From: Diplolepis rosae
Taxonomy: Eukaryota > Arthropoda > Insecta > Hymenoptera > Diplolepididae
Length of the DNA: 64,000 nucleotides
Reading direction: 5' to 3'
NCBI GenBank assembly: GCA_030998225.1
Contig: JAPYXD010000308.1
Location: 2,862,001 to 2,926,000 of the forward strand
This document shows positions 1 through 10,879 of the stretch, one piece after another. How positions within the stretch are numbered: position 1 is the stretch's first letter; each line of letters begins with the position of its first letter. The translations under genes were made by a program, and so were the position numbers. The notes under the pieces are model-generated. The model saw nothing but the letters and a program-made list of their open reading frames with translations, had not been told where the DNA came from and made no database searches.

Positions 1-889
1 TTGATATGCAGTCAAGACATTTTTTCTATGCATTTTTCTACGTGTGTACATAACAAAAAATTGTGTTATACTGTAAATGAAATGTATATAAGTGTGTGGC
101 GACTAAAGTTTTATGCAGTCAAAATGTATTAGAATTTTTTGAAATTTTTCCACAATTAAAATTTTTCTGGAACTGTAGTTGAAAAATCCTTAAAAATGTA
201 ACATCAACTTTCAGCAACATTAATTAGTAAAACCTAATTTTAGAATAAAATTGGACAAAAGAACATTAAATCAGTCCTGAGTGATTTCTAATTTATAATG
301 TGAATAAGTTATCTACACGTACACAGAAAAAAAATTTCATTAGGTTTGACTACTTTTTAACTTACTTTCCGTAGTTCGTAAAAGCCCCAGTGTCATTTTT
401 GAATTTAAGTGAACTGCAGGAACATAGGTAAATCAAATAAGAGCAGTAATTGAATCGATGAATATTCTTAGTACATTTTAAAACTTTATTCACTTTCAAG
501 CAGACTCTAAGTTACTATTTTTATATACAAACTTACCTACAAAAACACATTCCCCTTTACACTACACAAACGCTCGTATAGGTAGTATTAAAAATTATTC
601 TTAACGCTGCGGGTTCGAACCCTCTCTACTTACAATTAACGCATTACTAACCTAACTACTAAGCCTCTCGGCTGCGCACGCTTGGAATACAAGAAAGAAA
701 ATAGCGCTTATAACCTTCAACTACTGCAGGGCCGTGTAAGAAGTGTATAGTGTATATTTTTAAATTTTATGCCAATTTATGATTCTGATTAAATTTTTTA
801 AGATTTTTAAATATTAAATCAATTTTCTATAAAATAAAATATTTTTGAAAGAAAGCGATCAAATTTTTGAAATAAAGAACATTACATAA
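1..889. other. Unique AT-rich flank outside the satellite array
   Basis: This stretch contains no copy of the 167-bp monomer and no open frame that looks like a gene. It is AT-rich, with homopolymer A and T tracts and scattered AATAAA-like strings that have no gene to serve. Two visible oddities are an 11-bp direct repeat, TATGCAGTCAA, at 5-15 and 112-122, and the tRNA-like patch listed separately. I see no exon, splice-bounded coding segment, rRNA or telomeric (TTAGG/TTAGGG) repeat. It most likely represents the chromosomal sequence bordering the satellite. A remnant of an old mobile element cannot be excluded without a repeat-library search. Confidence 0.75.
604..685 (-). other. Degenerate tRNA-like / tRNA-derived SINE-like patch
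   Basis: The perfect 12-bp palindrome GGGTTCGAACCC lies at 611-622 and fits the Pol III B-box / T-loop consensus GGTTCGANNCC. Read on the minus strand, about 50 bases upstream of it, is AGCCGAGAGGCT (663-674), an A-box-like D-arm hairpin with a GAGA loop. The order and spacing are those of a tRNA. The T-stem pairs in only two or three positions, however, and the would-be acceptor strands do not pair. An intact tRNA is therefore not supported. A decayed tRNA pseudogene or the head of a tRNA-derived SINE is the better reading. Because the B-box is palindromic, the strand rests only on the A-box-like part. Confidence 0.3.
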
Positions 890-1165
890 CGGTGCTGCAC
901 CGACGCTTGGCATTATTTAAAAGTTGGTTGTTTGCCAACACTGAATGTTGGTACTGCGCCGGTGCTGATCGAGTGCTGCACCGATGCTTGGCAATACACA
1001 AATGTTGGTTGTTTGCCAGCACTGAAAAGCAGTACTGCGCCGGTGTTTAGCCAGTGCCGCCCCAGCGGTGTGCCAACGCTTGGCACAGTGCTGATCGGCA
1101 GCACTGGCATTACTCACGGGTTAAAACCAGAACGGTACCGCGCCGGTTGTAAGGATTGGCAGTAC
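890..1165. repeat. GC-rich palindromic minisatellite-like block
   Basis: This block is far richer in G+C than either neighbour. It is built from imperfect repeats of about 70-90 bp that share the words GGTGCTG, GCACCGAYGCTTGGCA, TTGGTTGTTTGCCA and AGTACTGCGCCGGT. The phrase TACTGCGCCGGTG recurs at about 951 and 1034, and a third, weaker version (TACCGCGCCGGT) is at about 1136. Many pieces are themselves dyads: CGGTGCTGCACCG (890-902), CCAACA-N5-TGTTGG (935-951), GTGCCAA-N3-TTGGCAC (1070-1086) and CAGTGCTG-N5-CAGCACTG (1086-1106). Open frames cross it on both strands, but none has a recognisable domain and one runs on into the satellite. It could be a separate minisatellite or part of a foldback-type element; I cannot name the family. 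Confidence 0.6.
1070..1106. repeat. Two abutting perfect hairpins
   Basis: The dyad GTGCCAA / TTGGCAC with a 3-nt loop occupies 1070-1086. It is followed without a gap by CAGTGCTG / CAGCACTG with a 5-nt loop at 1086-1106; the two share one base. The 7-bp and 8-bp stems are perfect and GC-rich. They are the strongest local secondary-structure signals in the window and would favour cruciform extrusion or a stable RNA hairpin. Confidence 0.75.
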
Positions 1166-1183
1166 ACCGATTTTCCCGCCTGG

Positions 1184-1349
1184 GCATTTGTTGACAAACT
1201 CATCCAAATATCTTTAAAAGTGAAAGAGCGGCATGAAAAGACACTTCTGTTTTTTATTGCGGTCATATTGTGCTACATTAAAAAAGCTAGAAATTAAAGT
1301 TTGAGTTTTGCGGAGCGAATTAAAATTAGCAAAGTTTAACTCGAGGAAG
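1184..1349 (-). repeat. Inverted satellite monomer (array edge)
   Basis: From 1184 the sequence reads GCATTTGTTGACAAACTC and continues through CATGAAAAGACAC, TTGTGCTACATTAAAAAA, TTTGCGGAGCG and AAAATTAGCAAAGTTT. These are, in order, the reverse complements of the conserved blocks of the monomer that fills the rest of the window. The next inverted monomer starts 166 bp later in the same phase. It is more diverged from the consensus than interior copies, as expected at an array border. Confidence 0.9.
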
Positions 1350-1449
1350 CCATTTGTTGACAAAATCGTCCAATAATCTCGAAAACTAAAAAAGTGGCAT
1401 GAAAAGAGAATTTGGTTTTTGATCGCAGTCACATTTTGCTAAATTAAAG
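1350..1449 (-). repeat. Truncated inverted satellite monomer
   Basis: This second minus-strand monomer begins with CCATTTGTTGACAAAATCGTCC and is recognisable through AATCTCGAAAACTAAAAAAG, GTGGCATGAAAAGAGA and GATCGCAGTCACATTTTGCT. It stops at about 1449, with roughly 100 of 167 bp present. The next base begins a plus-strand copy with AACTTTGCTAATTTTGG. The missing part would have carried the T-rich segment and the CCGC block. Confidence 0.88.
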
Positions 1450-4429
1450 AAACTTTGCTAATTTTGGTTTCACTCGGCAAACTCAAAAAATCATTCATAT
1501 TTATTTTAATCAAGCACAATATGACTGCAATCAAATACAGAAGTCTCTTTTTACGTCACGTTATTACTTTTCGAGATAATTGGACGAGTTTGTCCATAAA
1601 TAGCTTCCCCGTGTCAAACATTGCTAATTTTGGATTCACACCGCAAAACAAATTGAAATTTATATATTTTTTAATGTAGCAAAATGTGACTGCGATCAAA
1701 AACCGAAGTCTCTTTTTACGTCACTTTTTCAGTTTTCGAGATAATTGGACGAGTTTGACAACAAATGCCTTCCCCGTGTCAAACATTGCTAATTTTTGTT
1801 TCACTCCGCAAAGTCAAACTTTAATTAATTTATTATTTAATCTAGCACAATGTCACTGCATTCAATAACGAAAGTCTCTTTTCATGCCACGTTATTGCTT
1901 TTCGAGATAATTGGACGAGTTTGTCCATAAATGGTTTCCCCGTGTCAAACTTTTGCTAATTTTGGTTTTGCTCCGCAAACTAACATTTTAATTTATATTT
2001 TTTTTAATGTAGCACAATATGACTGCAATCAAATACAGAAGTCACTTGTTACGTCACCTTTTTTAGCTTTCGAGATAATTGGACGAGTTTGTCAACAAAT
2101 GGGTTCCCAATGTTAAACTTTGCTAATTTTCGTTTCGCTCGGCAAACTCAAATTTTGATTTATATTTTTTTTAATGTAGCACAATGTCACGGCATTCAAA
2201 AAATAAGTTTCTTTTCATGCCACGTTTTTACTTTTCGAGATAATTGGACGAGTTTGTCAACAAATGGCTTCCCCGTTTCAAACTTTGCTAATTTGGTTTC
2301 ACACCGCAAACTCAAATTAGATTTTTTTTTTTTTTTTATGTAGCACAATATGACTGCAATCAAATACAAAACTCTGTTTTTACGTCACGTTTTCAGTTTT
2401 CGGGATAATTGGACGTGTTTGTCAACAAATGGCTTCCCCGTGTCAAATTTTGCTAATTTTGGTTTCACTCCGCAAACTCAAATTAAAAGTTATATTTTTT
2501 TAAATGTAGCAAAATGTGACTGCGATCAGAAACCGAAGTCACGTTTTATACCACTTTTTTAGTTTTCGAGTTAATTGGACGAGTTTGTCAACAAATGGCT
2601 TCCCAGTGTTAAACTTTGCTAATTTTCGTTTCGCTCCGCAAACTCAAATTTTAATTTATATATTTTTTTTAATGCAGCACAGTGTGACTGCAATAGAAAA
2701 CCAAAGTCTCTTTTTAAGCCACTTCTTTAGTTTTTGAGATAATTTAGCGACTTTTGTCCATAAATGGCTTCCCAGTGTTAAAGTTTGCTAATTTTGGTTT
2801 CGCTACGCAATCTCAAATCTTAATTTATATATTTTTTTTAATAAAGCACAGTGTGACTGCAATAAATAACCAAACTCTCTGTTTACGTCACTTTTTTAGT
2901 TTTTGAGATAATTGGACGAGTTTGTCAACAAATGGCTTCCCCGTTTCAAACTTTGCTAATTTGGTTTCACACCGCAAACTCAAATTAGATTTTTTTTTTT
3001 TTATGTAGCACAATATGACTGCAATCAAATACAAAACTTTGTTTTTAAGTCACGTTTTCAGTTTTCGAGATAATTGGACGAGTTTGTCCATAAATTGCTT
3101 CCCCGTGTGAAACTTTGCTAATTTTCGTTTCACTCCGCAAAGACAAATTTTAATTTATATATTTTCTTAATGTGGCACAGAGTTACTGCAATAAAAAACC
3201 CAAGTCTCTTTTTTAAGACACTTCTTTAGTTTCCGAGATAATTCGACGAGTTTGTCCATAAATGGCTTCCCAGTGTTAAACTTTGCTAATTTTCGTTTCG
3301 CTCCGCAAACTCAAATTTTAATTTATATATTTTTTTTAATACAGCACAGTGTGATTGCAATAAAAAACCAAAGTTTCTTTTTAAGCCACTTCTTTAGTTT
3401 TCAACATAATTCAGCGAGTTTGTCCATAAATGGCTTCCCAGTGTTAAACTTTGCTAATTTTCGTTTCGCTCCGCAAACTCAAATTTTAATTTATATATTT
3501 TTTTTAATGCAGCACAGTGTGACTGCAATAGAAAACCAAAGTCTCTTTTTAAGCCACTTCTTTAGTTTTTGAGATAATTTAGCGACTTTTGTCCATAAAT
3601 GGCTTCCCAGTGTTAAAGTTTGCTAATTTTGGTTTCGCTACGCAATCTCAAATCTTAATTTATATATTTTTTTTAATAAAGCACAGTGTGACTGCAATAA
3701 ATAACCAAACTCTCTGTTTACGTCACTTTTTTAGTTTTCGAGATAATTCGACGAGTTTGTCCATAAACGGCTTCCCAGTGTTAAGCTTTGCTAATTTTGG
3801 TTTCGCTCTGCATACTCAAACTTTAATTAATTTATTATTTAATCTAGCACAATGTCACTGCATTCAATAACGAAAGTCTCTTTTCATGCCACGTTATTGC
3901 TTTTCGAGATAATTGGACGAGTTTGTCAACAAATGGCTTCCCCGTGTCAAATTTTGCTAATTTTGGATTCATACCGCAAAAAAAATTGAAATTTATATAT
4001 TTTTTATTGTAGCAAAATATGACTGCGATCAAAAACCGAAGTCACTTTTTATACCACTTTTTTAGTTTTCGAGATAATTGGACGAGTTTGTCAACAAATG
4101 GCTTCCCAGTGTCAAACTCTGCTAATTTTTGTTTCACTCCGGAAAGTCAAATTTTAATTAATTTATTTTTTAATGTAGCACAATGTCACTGCATTCAATA
4201 ACGAAAGTCTCTTTTCATGCCACGTTATTGCTTTTCGAGATAATTGGACGAGTTTGTCCATAAATGGTTTCCCCGTGTCAAACTTTTGCTAATTTTGGAT
4301 TCACACCGCAAAACAAATTGAAATTTATATATTTTTTATTGTAGCAATATGTGACTGCGTCAAAAACCGAAGTCTCTTTTCGTGCCACGTTTTTACTTTT
4401 CGAGATAATTGGACGAGTTTGTTAACAAA
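1450..4429 (+). repeat. Edge segment of array, weakly ordered monomers
   Basis: The first eighteen or so plus-strand monomers mix several variant types without a clear long period. They include several with the rare words ACTTTAATTAATTTATTATTTAATC (about 1809 and 3819, here quoted only as a landmark class) and a GAAATTTATATATT form near 1650 and 3989. The short poly-T variant appears at about 2322 and 2989. One internal 5-monomer duplication is listed separately. This lower order, next to the inverted monomers, fits a less homogenised border of the array. Confidence 0.7.
2593..3733 (+). repeat. 5-monomer tandem duplication (835 bp shift)
   Basis: About 305 bp at 2593-2898 reappears at 3428-3733. 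The offset is 835 bp, which equals 5 x 167. Both copies share rare words such as TTTGAGATAATTTAGCGACT, at about 2733 and 3568, and CTACGCAATCTCAAATC, which are otherwise absent or rare. The copies are identical or nearly so as far as I compared them, so the duplication is recent. Confidence 0.85.
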
Positions 4430-7400
4430 TGGGTTCCCAGTATGAAAATTTGCTAATTTTGGTTTCGCTCCGCAAATTCAAACTTTAATTTATATTTTTT
4501 TAAATGTAGCACAATGTGACTGTAAGCAAATATAAAAATCTGTTTTAACGTCACGTTTTCAGTTTTCGAGATAATTGTACGAGTTTGTCCATAAATAGCT
4601 TCCCCGTGTCAAACTTTGCTAATTTTCGTTTCACTCCGCAAAGTCAAATTTTAATTTATATAATTTTTAATGTAGCACAATGTCACGGCATTCAAAAAAT
4701 AAGTTTCTTTTCATGCCACGTTTTTACTTTTCGAGATAATTGGACGAGTTTGTCGACAAATGGCTTCCCCGTGTGAAACTTTGCTAATTTTGGATTCACT
4801 CTGAAAACTCAAATTATAATTTATATATTTTATTAATGTAGCACAGTGTCACAGCAATAAACAACAAAACTCTCTTTTCATGACACATCTTCAGTTTTCG
4901 AGATAATTCGACGAGTTTGTACAAAAATGGCTTCCCCGTTTCAAAATTTTTGGTAATTTTATTTTTGCTCCGCAAACTAAAATTTTATTTAATATTTTTT
5001 TTAATGTAGCACAATATGACTGCAATCAAATACATTAGTCACTTTTTACGTCACCTTTTTTAGCTTTCGAGATAATTGGACGAGTTTGTCAACAAATGGG
5101 TTCCCAATGTTAAACTTTGCTAATTTTCGTTTCACTCCGCAAAGTCAAATTTTGATTTATATTTTTTTTAATGTAGCACAATGTCACGGCATTCAAAAAA
5201 TAAGTTTCTTTTCATGCCACGTTTTTACTTTTCGAGATAATTGGACGAGTTTGTCCATAAATGGATTCCCCGTGTCAAACTTTGCTAATTTTGGATTCAC
5301 TCTGAAAACTCAAATTATAATTTATATATTTTATTAATGTAGCACAGTGTCACAGCAATAAACAACAAAACTCTCTTTTCATGACACATATTCAGTTTTC
5401 GAGATAATTCGACGAGCTTGTTCGTAAATGGCTTCCCCGTTTCAAAATTTTTGCTAATTTTATTTTTGCTCCGCAAATTAACATTTTATTCAATATTTTT
5501 TTTAATGTAGCACAATATGACTGCAATCAAATACAATAGTCACTTTTTACTTCACCTTTTTTAGTTTTCGAGATAATTGGACGAGTTTGTCAACAAATGG
5601 CTTCCCCGTTTCAAACTTTGCTAATTTGATTTCACACCGCAAACTCAAATTAGATTTTTTTTTTTTTTATGTAGCACAATATGACTGCCATCAAATACAA
5701 AACTTTGTTTTTAAGTCACGTTTTCAGTTTTCGAGATAATTGGACGAGTTTGTCCATAAATTGCTTCCCCGTGTGAAACTTTGCTAATTTTGGTTTCACT
5801 CCGCTAAGTCAAATTTTAATTTATATATTTTCTTAATGTGGCACAGTGTTACTGCAATAAAAAACCCAAGTCTCTTTTTAAGACACTTCTTTAGTTTCCG
5901 AGATAATTCGACGAGTTTGTCCATAAATGGCTTCCCAGTGTTAAACTTTGCTAATTTTCGTTTCACTCCGCAAACTCAAATTTTAATTTATATATTTTTT
6001 TTAATACAGCACAGTGTGATTGCAATAAAAAACCAAATTTTCTTTTTAAGCCACTTCTTTATTTTTCAAGATAATTCAGCGAGTTTGTCCATAAATGGTT
6101 TCCCCGTGTCAAACTTTTGCTAATTTTCGTTTCACTCCGCAAAGTCAAATTTTAATTTATATATTTTTTAATGTAGCACAATGTCACTGCATTCAAAAAC
6201 GGAAGTCTCTTTTTAAGCCACTTCTTTAGTTTTCGAGATAATTCAGCGAGTTTGTCCATAAATGGCTTCCCAGCGTTAAACGTTGCTAATTTTCGTTTAG
6301 CTCCGCAAACTCAAATTTTAATTTATATATTTTTTTTAATTCAGCACAGTGTGATTGCAATAGAAAACCAAAGTCTCTTTTTAAGCCACTTCTTTTGTTT
6401 TCGAGTTAATTCAGCGAGTTTGTGAACAAATGGCTTCCCAGTGTTAAACTTTGCTAATTTTCGTTTAGCTCCGCAAACTCAAATTTTAATTTATATATTT
6501 TTTATTGTAGCAAAATATGACTGCGATCAAAAACCGAAGTCACTTTTTATACCACTTTTTTAGTTTTCGAGATAATTGGACGAGTTTGTCAACAAATGGC
6601 TTCCCAGTGTCAAACTCTGCTAATTTTTGTTTCACTCCGGAAAGTCAAATTTTAATTAATTTATTTTTTAATGTAGCACAATGTCACTGCATTCAATAAC
6701 GAAAGTCTCGTTTCATGCCACGTTATTGCTTTTCGAGATAATTGGACGAGTTTGTCCATAAATGGTTTCCCCTTGTCAAACTATTGCTAATTTTGGATTC
6801 ACACCGCAAAACAAATTGAAATTTATATATTTTTTATTGTAGCAAAATGTGACTGCGATCAAAAACCGAAGTCACTTTTTATACCACTTTTTTAGTTTTC
6901 GAGATAATTGGACGAGTTTGTCCATAAACTGCTTCCCCGGGTCAAATTTCAATAATATTCGTTTCACTCCGCAAATTCAAATTTTGATTTACAATTTTTT
7001 TAATGTAGCACAATGTCACTGCATTCAAAAACGAAAGTCTCTTTTCATGCCACGTTTCTACTTTTCGAGATAATTAGACGAGTTTGTCAACAAATGGCTT
7101 CCCCGTGTCAAACTTTGCTAATTTTCATTTCACTCCGCAAAATAAAATTTTAATTTACATTTTTATTTTGATGTAGCAGAATATGACTGCAATCAAATAC
7201 AAAATACTCTTTTTACGTGACGTTTTCAGATTTCGAGATAATTGTACGAGATTGTTAACAAAAGGCTTCCCCGTGTCAAACTTTGCTAATTTTGGTACCG
7301 CTCCGCGGTATTTTTTAATGTAGCACAATGTCAGTGCATTCAAAAACGAAAGTCTCTTTTCGTGCCACGTTTTTACTTTTCGAGCTAATTGTAAGAGTTT

Positions 7401-7579
7401 GTTAACAAATGGCTTCCCCGTATGAAAATTTGCTAATTTTGGTTTCGCTCCGCAAAACTCAAACTTTAATTTATATTTTTTTAAATGTAGCACAATGTGA
7501 CTGCAATCAAATACAAAACTCTGTTTTTACGGCAGTTTTTCAGTTTTCGAGATAATTGGACGAGTTTGTTAACAATAGG
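4430..7579 (+). repeat. 19-monomer higher-order repeat, copy 1 (about 3.15 kb)
   Basis: This block is repeated directly downstream at 7580-10724. Matching landmarks include the GTACCGCTCCGCGG dyad (7295 and 10438), CGAGCTTGTTCGTAAATGG (5412 and about 8561), the poly-T monomer (about 5656 and 8804) and CCCGGGTCAAATTTC (6936 and about 10079). The offset is 3,143 bp in most places and rises to 3,149 on the other side of the poly-T monomer, where tract length differs. Nineteen monomers at 167 bp minus the 20-bp deletion in the dyad monomer, and smaller indels, account for the length. Confidence 0.85.
7296..7310. repeat. GC dyad in a 147-bp short monomer (copy 1)
   Basis: TACCGCTCCGCGGTA is a 6-bp perfect inverted repeat around a 3-nt centre. 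It arises where a monomer has lost about 20 bp between the CCGC block and the TTTTTTAATGTAGC block; the TCGAG anchors on either side are 147 bp apart (7233 to 7380). The only other intact copies I found are at 10439-10453 and 29919-29933. Confidence 0.8.
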
Positions 7580-10500
7580 CTTCCCCGTATGAAAATTTGC
7601 TAATTTTGGTTTCGCTCCGCAAATTCAAACTTTAATTTATATTTTCTTAAATGCAGCACAATGTGACTGTAAGCAAATATAAAAATCTGTTTTAGCGTCA
7701 CGTTTTCAGTTTTCGAGATAATTGTACGAGTTTGTCCATAAATAGCTTCCCCGTGTCAAACTTTACTAATTTTCGTTTCACTCCGCAAAGTCAAATTTTG
7801 ATTTATACTTTTTTTAATGTAGCACAATGTCACGGCATTCAAAAAAATAAGTCTCTTTTCATGCCACGTTTTTACTTTTCGAGATAATTGGACGAGTTTG
7901 TCGACAAATGGCTTCCCCGTGTGAAACTTTGCTAATTTTGGATTCACTCTGAAAACTCAAATTATAATTTATATATTTTATTAATGTAGCACAGTGTCAC
8001 AGCAATAAACAACAAAACTCTCTTTTCATGACACATCTTCAGTTTTCGAGATAATTCGACGAGTTTGTTCATAAATGGCTTCCCCGTTTCAAAATTTTTG
8101 CTAATTTTATTTTTGCTCCTCAAACTAACATTTTATTTAATATTTTTTTTAATGTAGCACAATATGACTGCAATCAAATACATTAGTCACTTTTTACGTC
8201 ACCTTTTTTAGCTTTCAAGATAATTGGACGAGTTTGTCAACAAATGGGTTCCCAATGTTAAACTTTGCTAATTTTCGTTTCACTCCGCAAAGTCAAATTT
8301 TGATTTATATTTTTTTTAATGTAGCACAATGTCACGGCATTCAAAAAAATAAGTCTCTTTTCATGCCACGTTTTTACTTTTCGAGATAATTGGATGAGTT
8401 TGTCGACAAATGGCTTCCCCGTGTGAAACTTTGCTAATTTTGGATTCACTCTGAAAACTCAAATTATAATTTATATATTTTATTAATGTAGCACAGTGTC
8501 ACAGCAATAAACAACAAAACTCTCTTTTCATGACACATATTCAGTTTTCGAGATAATTCGACGAGCTTGTTCGTAAATGGCTTCCCCGTTTCAAAATTTT
8601 TGCTAATTTTATTTTTGCTCCGCAAATTAACATTTTATTCAATATTTTTTTTAATGTAGCACAATATGACTGCAATCAAATACAATAGTCACTTTTTACT
8701 TCACCTTTTTTAGTTTTCGAGATAATTGGACGAGTTTGTCAACAAATGGCTTCCCCGTTTCAAACTTTGCTAATTTGGTTTCACACCGCAAACTCAAATT
8801 AGATTTTTTTTTATGTAGCACAATATGACTGCAATCAAATACAAAACTTTGTTTTTAAGTCACGTTTTCAGTGTTCGAGATAATTGGACGAGTTTGTCCA
8901 TAAATTGCTTCCCCGTGTGAAACTTTGCTAATTTTGGTTTCACTCCGCTAAGTCAAATTTTAATTTATATATTTTCTTAATGTAGCACAGAGTTACTGCA
9001 ATAAAAAACCCAAGTCTCTTTTTAAGACACTTCTTTAGTTTCCGAGATAATTCGACGAGTGTGTCCATAAATTGCGTCCCCGTGTGAAACTGTGCTTATT
9101 TTCGTTTAGCTCCGCAAACTCAAATTTTAATTTATTTCTTTTTTTTAATACAGCACAGTGTGATTGCAATAAAAAACCAATTTTTCTTTTTAAGCCACTT
9201 CTTTAGTTTTCAAGATAATTGGACGAGTTTGTCCATAAATGGCTTCCCAGTGTTAAACTTTGCTAATTTTCGTTTCACTCCGCAAAGTCAAATTTTAATT
9301 TATATATTTTTTAATGTAGCACAATGTCACTGCATTCAAAAACGGAAGTCTCTTTTTAAGCCACTTCTTTAGTTTTCGAGATAATTCAGCGAGTTTGTCC
9401 ATAAATGGCTTCCCAGCGTTAAACGTTGCTAATTTTCGTTTAGCTCCGCAAACTCAAATTTTAATTTATATATTTTTTTTAATTCAGCACAGTGTGATTG
9501 CAATAGAAAACCAAAGTCTCTTTTTAAGCCACTTCTTTTGTTTTCGAGTTAATTCAGCGAGTTTGTGAACAAATGGCTTCCCAGTGTTAAACTTTGCTAA
9601 TTTTCGTTTAGCTCCGCAAAGTCAAATTTTGATTTATATTTTTTTTATTGCAGCAAAATATGACTGCGATCACAAACCGAAGTCACTTTTTATACCACTT
9701 TTTTAGTTTTCGAGATAATTGGACGAGTTTGTCAACAAATGGCTTCCCAGTGTCAAACTCTGCTAATTTTTGTTTCACTCCGGAAAGTCAAATTTTAATT
9801 AATTTATTTTTTAATGTAGCACAATGTCACTGCATTCAATAACGAAAGTCTCGTTTCATGCCACGTTATTGCTTTTCGAGATAATTGGACGAGTTTGTCC
9901 ATAAATGGTTTCCCCTTGTCAAACTATTGCTAATTTTGGATTCACACCGCAAAACAAATTGAAATTTATATATTTTTTATTGTAGCAAAATATGACTGCG
10001 ATCAAAAACCGAAGTCACTTTTTATACCACTTTTTTAGTTTTCGAGATAATTGGACGAGTTTGTCCATAAACTGCTTCCCCGGGTCAAATTTCAATAATA
10101 TTCGTTTCACTCCGCAAATTCAAATTTTGATTTACAATTTTTTTAATGTAGCACAATGTCACTGCATTCAAAAACGAAAGTCTCTTTTCATGCCACGTTT
10201 CTACTTTTCGAGATAATTAGACGAGTTTGTCAACAAATGGCTTCCCCGTGTCAAACTTTGCTAATTTTCATTTCACTCCGCAAAATAAAATTTTAATTTA
10301 CATTTTTATTTTGATGTAGCAGAATATGACTGCAATCAAATACAAAATACTCTTTTTACGTGACGTTTTCAGATTTCGAGATAATTGTACGAGTTTGTTA
10401 ACAAAAGGCTTCCCCGTGTCAAACTTTGCTAATTTTGGTACCGCTCCGCGGTATTTTTTAATGTAGCACAATGTCAGTGCATTCAAAAACGAAAGTCTCT

Positions 10501-10724
10501 TTTCGTGCCACGTTTTTACTTTTCGAGCTAATTGTAAGAGTTTGTTAACAAATGGCTTCCCCGTATGAAAATTTGCTAATTTTGGTTTCGCTCCGCAAAA
10601 CTCAAACTTTAATTTATATTTTTTTAAATGTAGCACAATGTGACTGCAATCAAATACAAAACTCTGTTTTTACGGCAGTTTTTCAGTTTTCGAGATAATT
10701 GGACGAGTTTGTTAACAATAGGCT
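7580..10724 (+). repeat. 19-monomer higher-order repeat, copy 2 (about 3.14 kb)
   Basis: This is the second tandem copy of the unit at 4430-7579, with few differences. It contains about one and a half copies of the 501-bp 3-mer (7750-8560). A marker that recurs at later unit junctions, CTTAAATGCAGCACAATG, is at 7646, 10789, 17621, 23622 and 30269. A third copy starts at about 10724 and is interrupted by a large 3-mer expansion. Confidence 0.85.
10439..10453. repeat. GC dyad in short monomer (copy 2)
   Basis: This is identical to the dyad at 7296-7310, exactly 3,143 bp downstream and in the same short-monomer context. It serves as a marker for the 19-monomer duplication. Confidence 0.8.
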
Positions 10725-10879
10725 TCCCCGTATGAAAATTTGCTAATTTTGGTTTCGCTCCGCAAATTCAAACTTTAATTTATATTTTCTTAAATGCAGC
10801 ACAATGTGACTGTAAGCAAATATAAAAAATCTGTTTTAGCGTCACGTTTTCAGTTTTCGAGATAATTGTACGAGTTTGT

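Noticed and set aside
5..122. TATGCAGTCAA direct repeat (5-15 and 112-122) as a target-site duplication
   Set aside because: The 107-bp interval has no terminal inverted repeats, poly-A tail or other element feature, and an 11-bp match in AT-rich DNA is weak evidence.
960..1110. Hammerhead-ribozyme-like CTGATCGAG / CTGATCGGC words
   Set aside because: Some satellite DNAs encode hammerheads, but the conserved CTGANGA and GAAA core parts are not present in the right order here or in the monomer.
932..1297. 121-codon plus-strand frame at the array edge
   Set aside because: It starts in the palindromic block and ends inside an inverted satellite monomer, so it crosses two unrelated repeats. Overlapping open frames exist on the other strand, as expected for GC-rich dyads.
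7155..7493. 112-codon minus-strand frame, repeated at 10298 and 29778
   Set aside because: It is explained by copying of the 147-bp short-monomer block. The frame is open because the deletion there changes phase. There are no protein features and no upstream signals.
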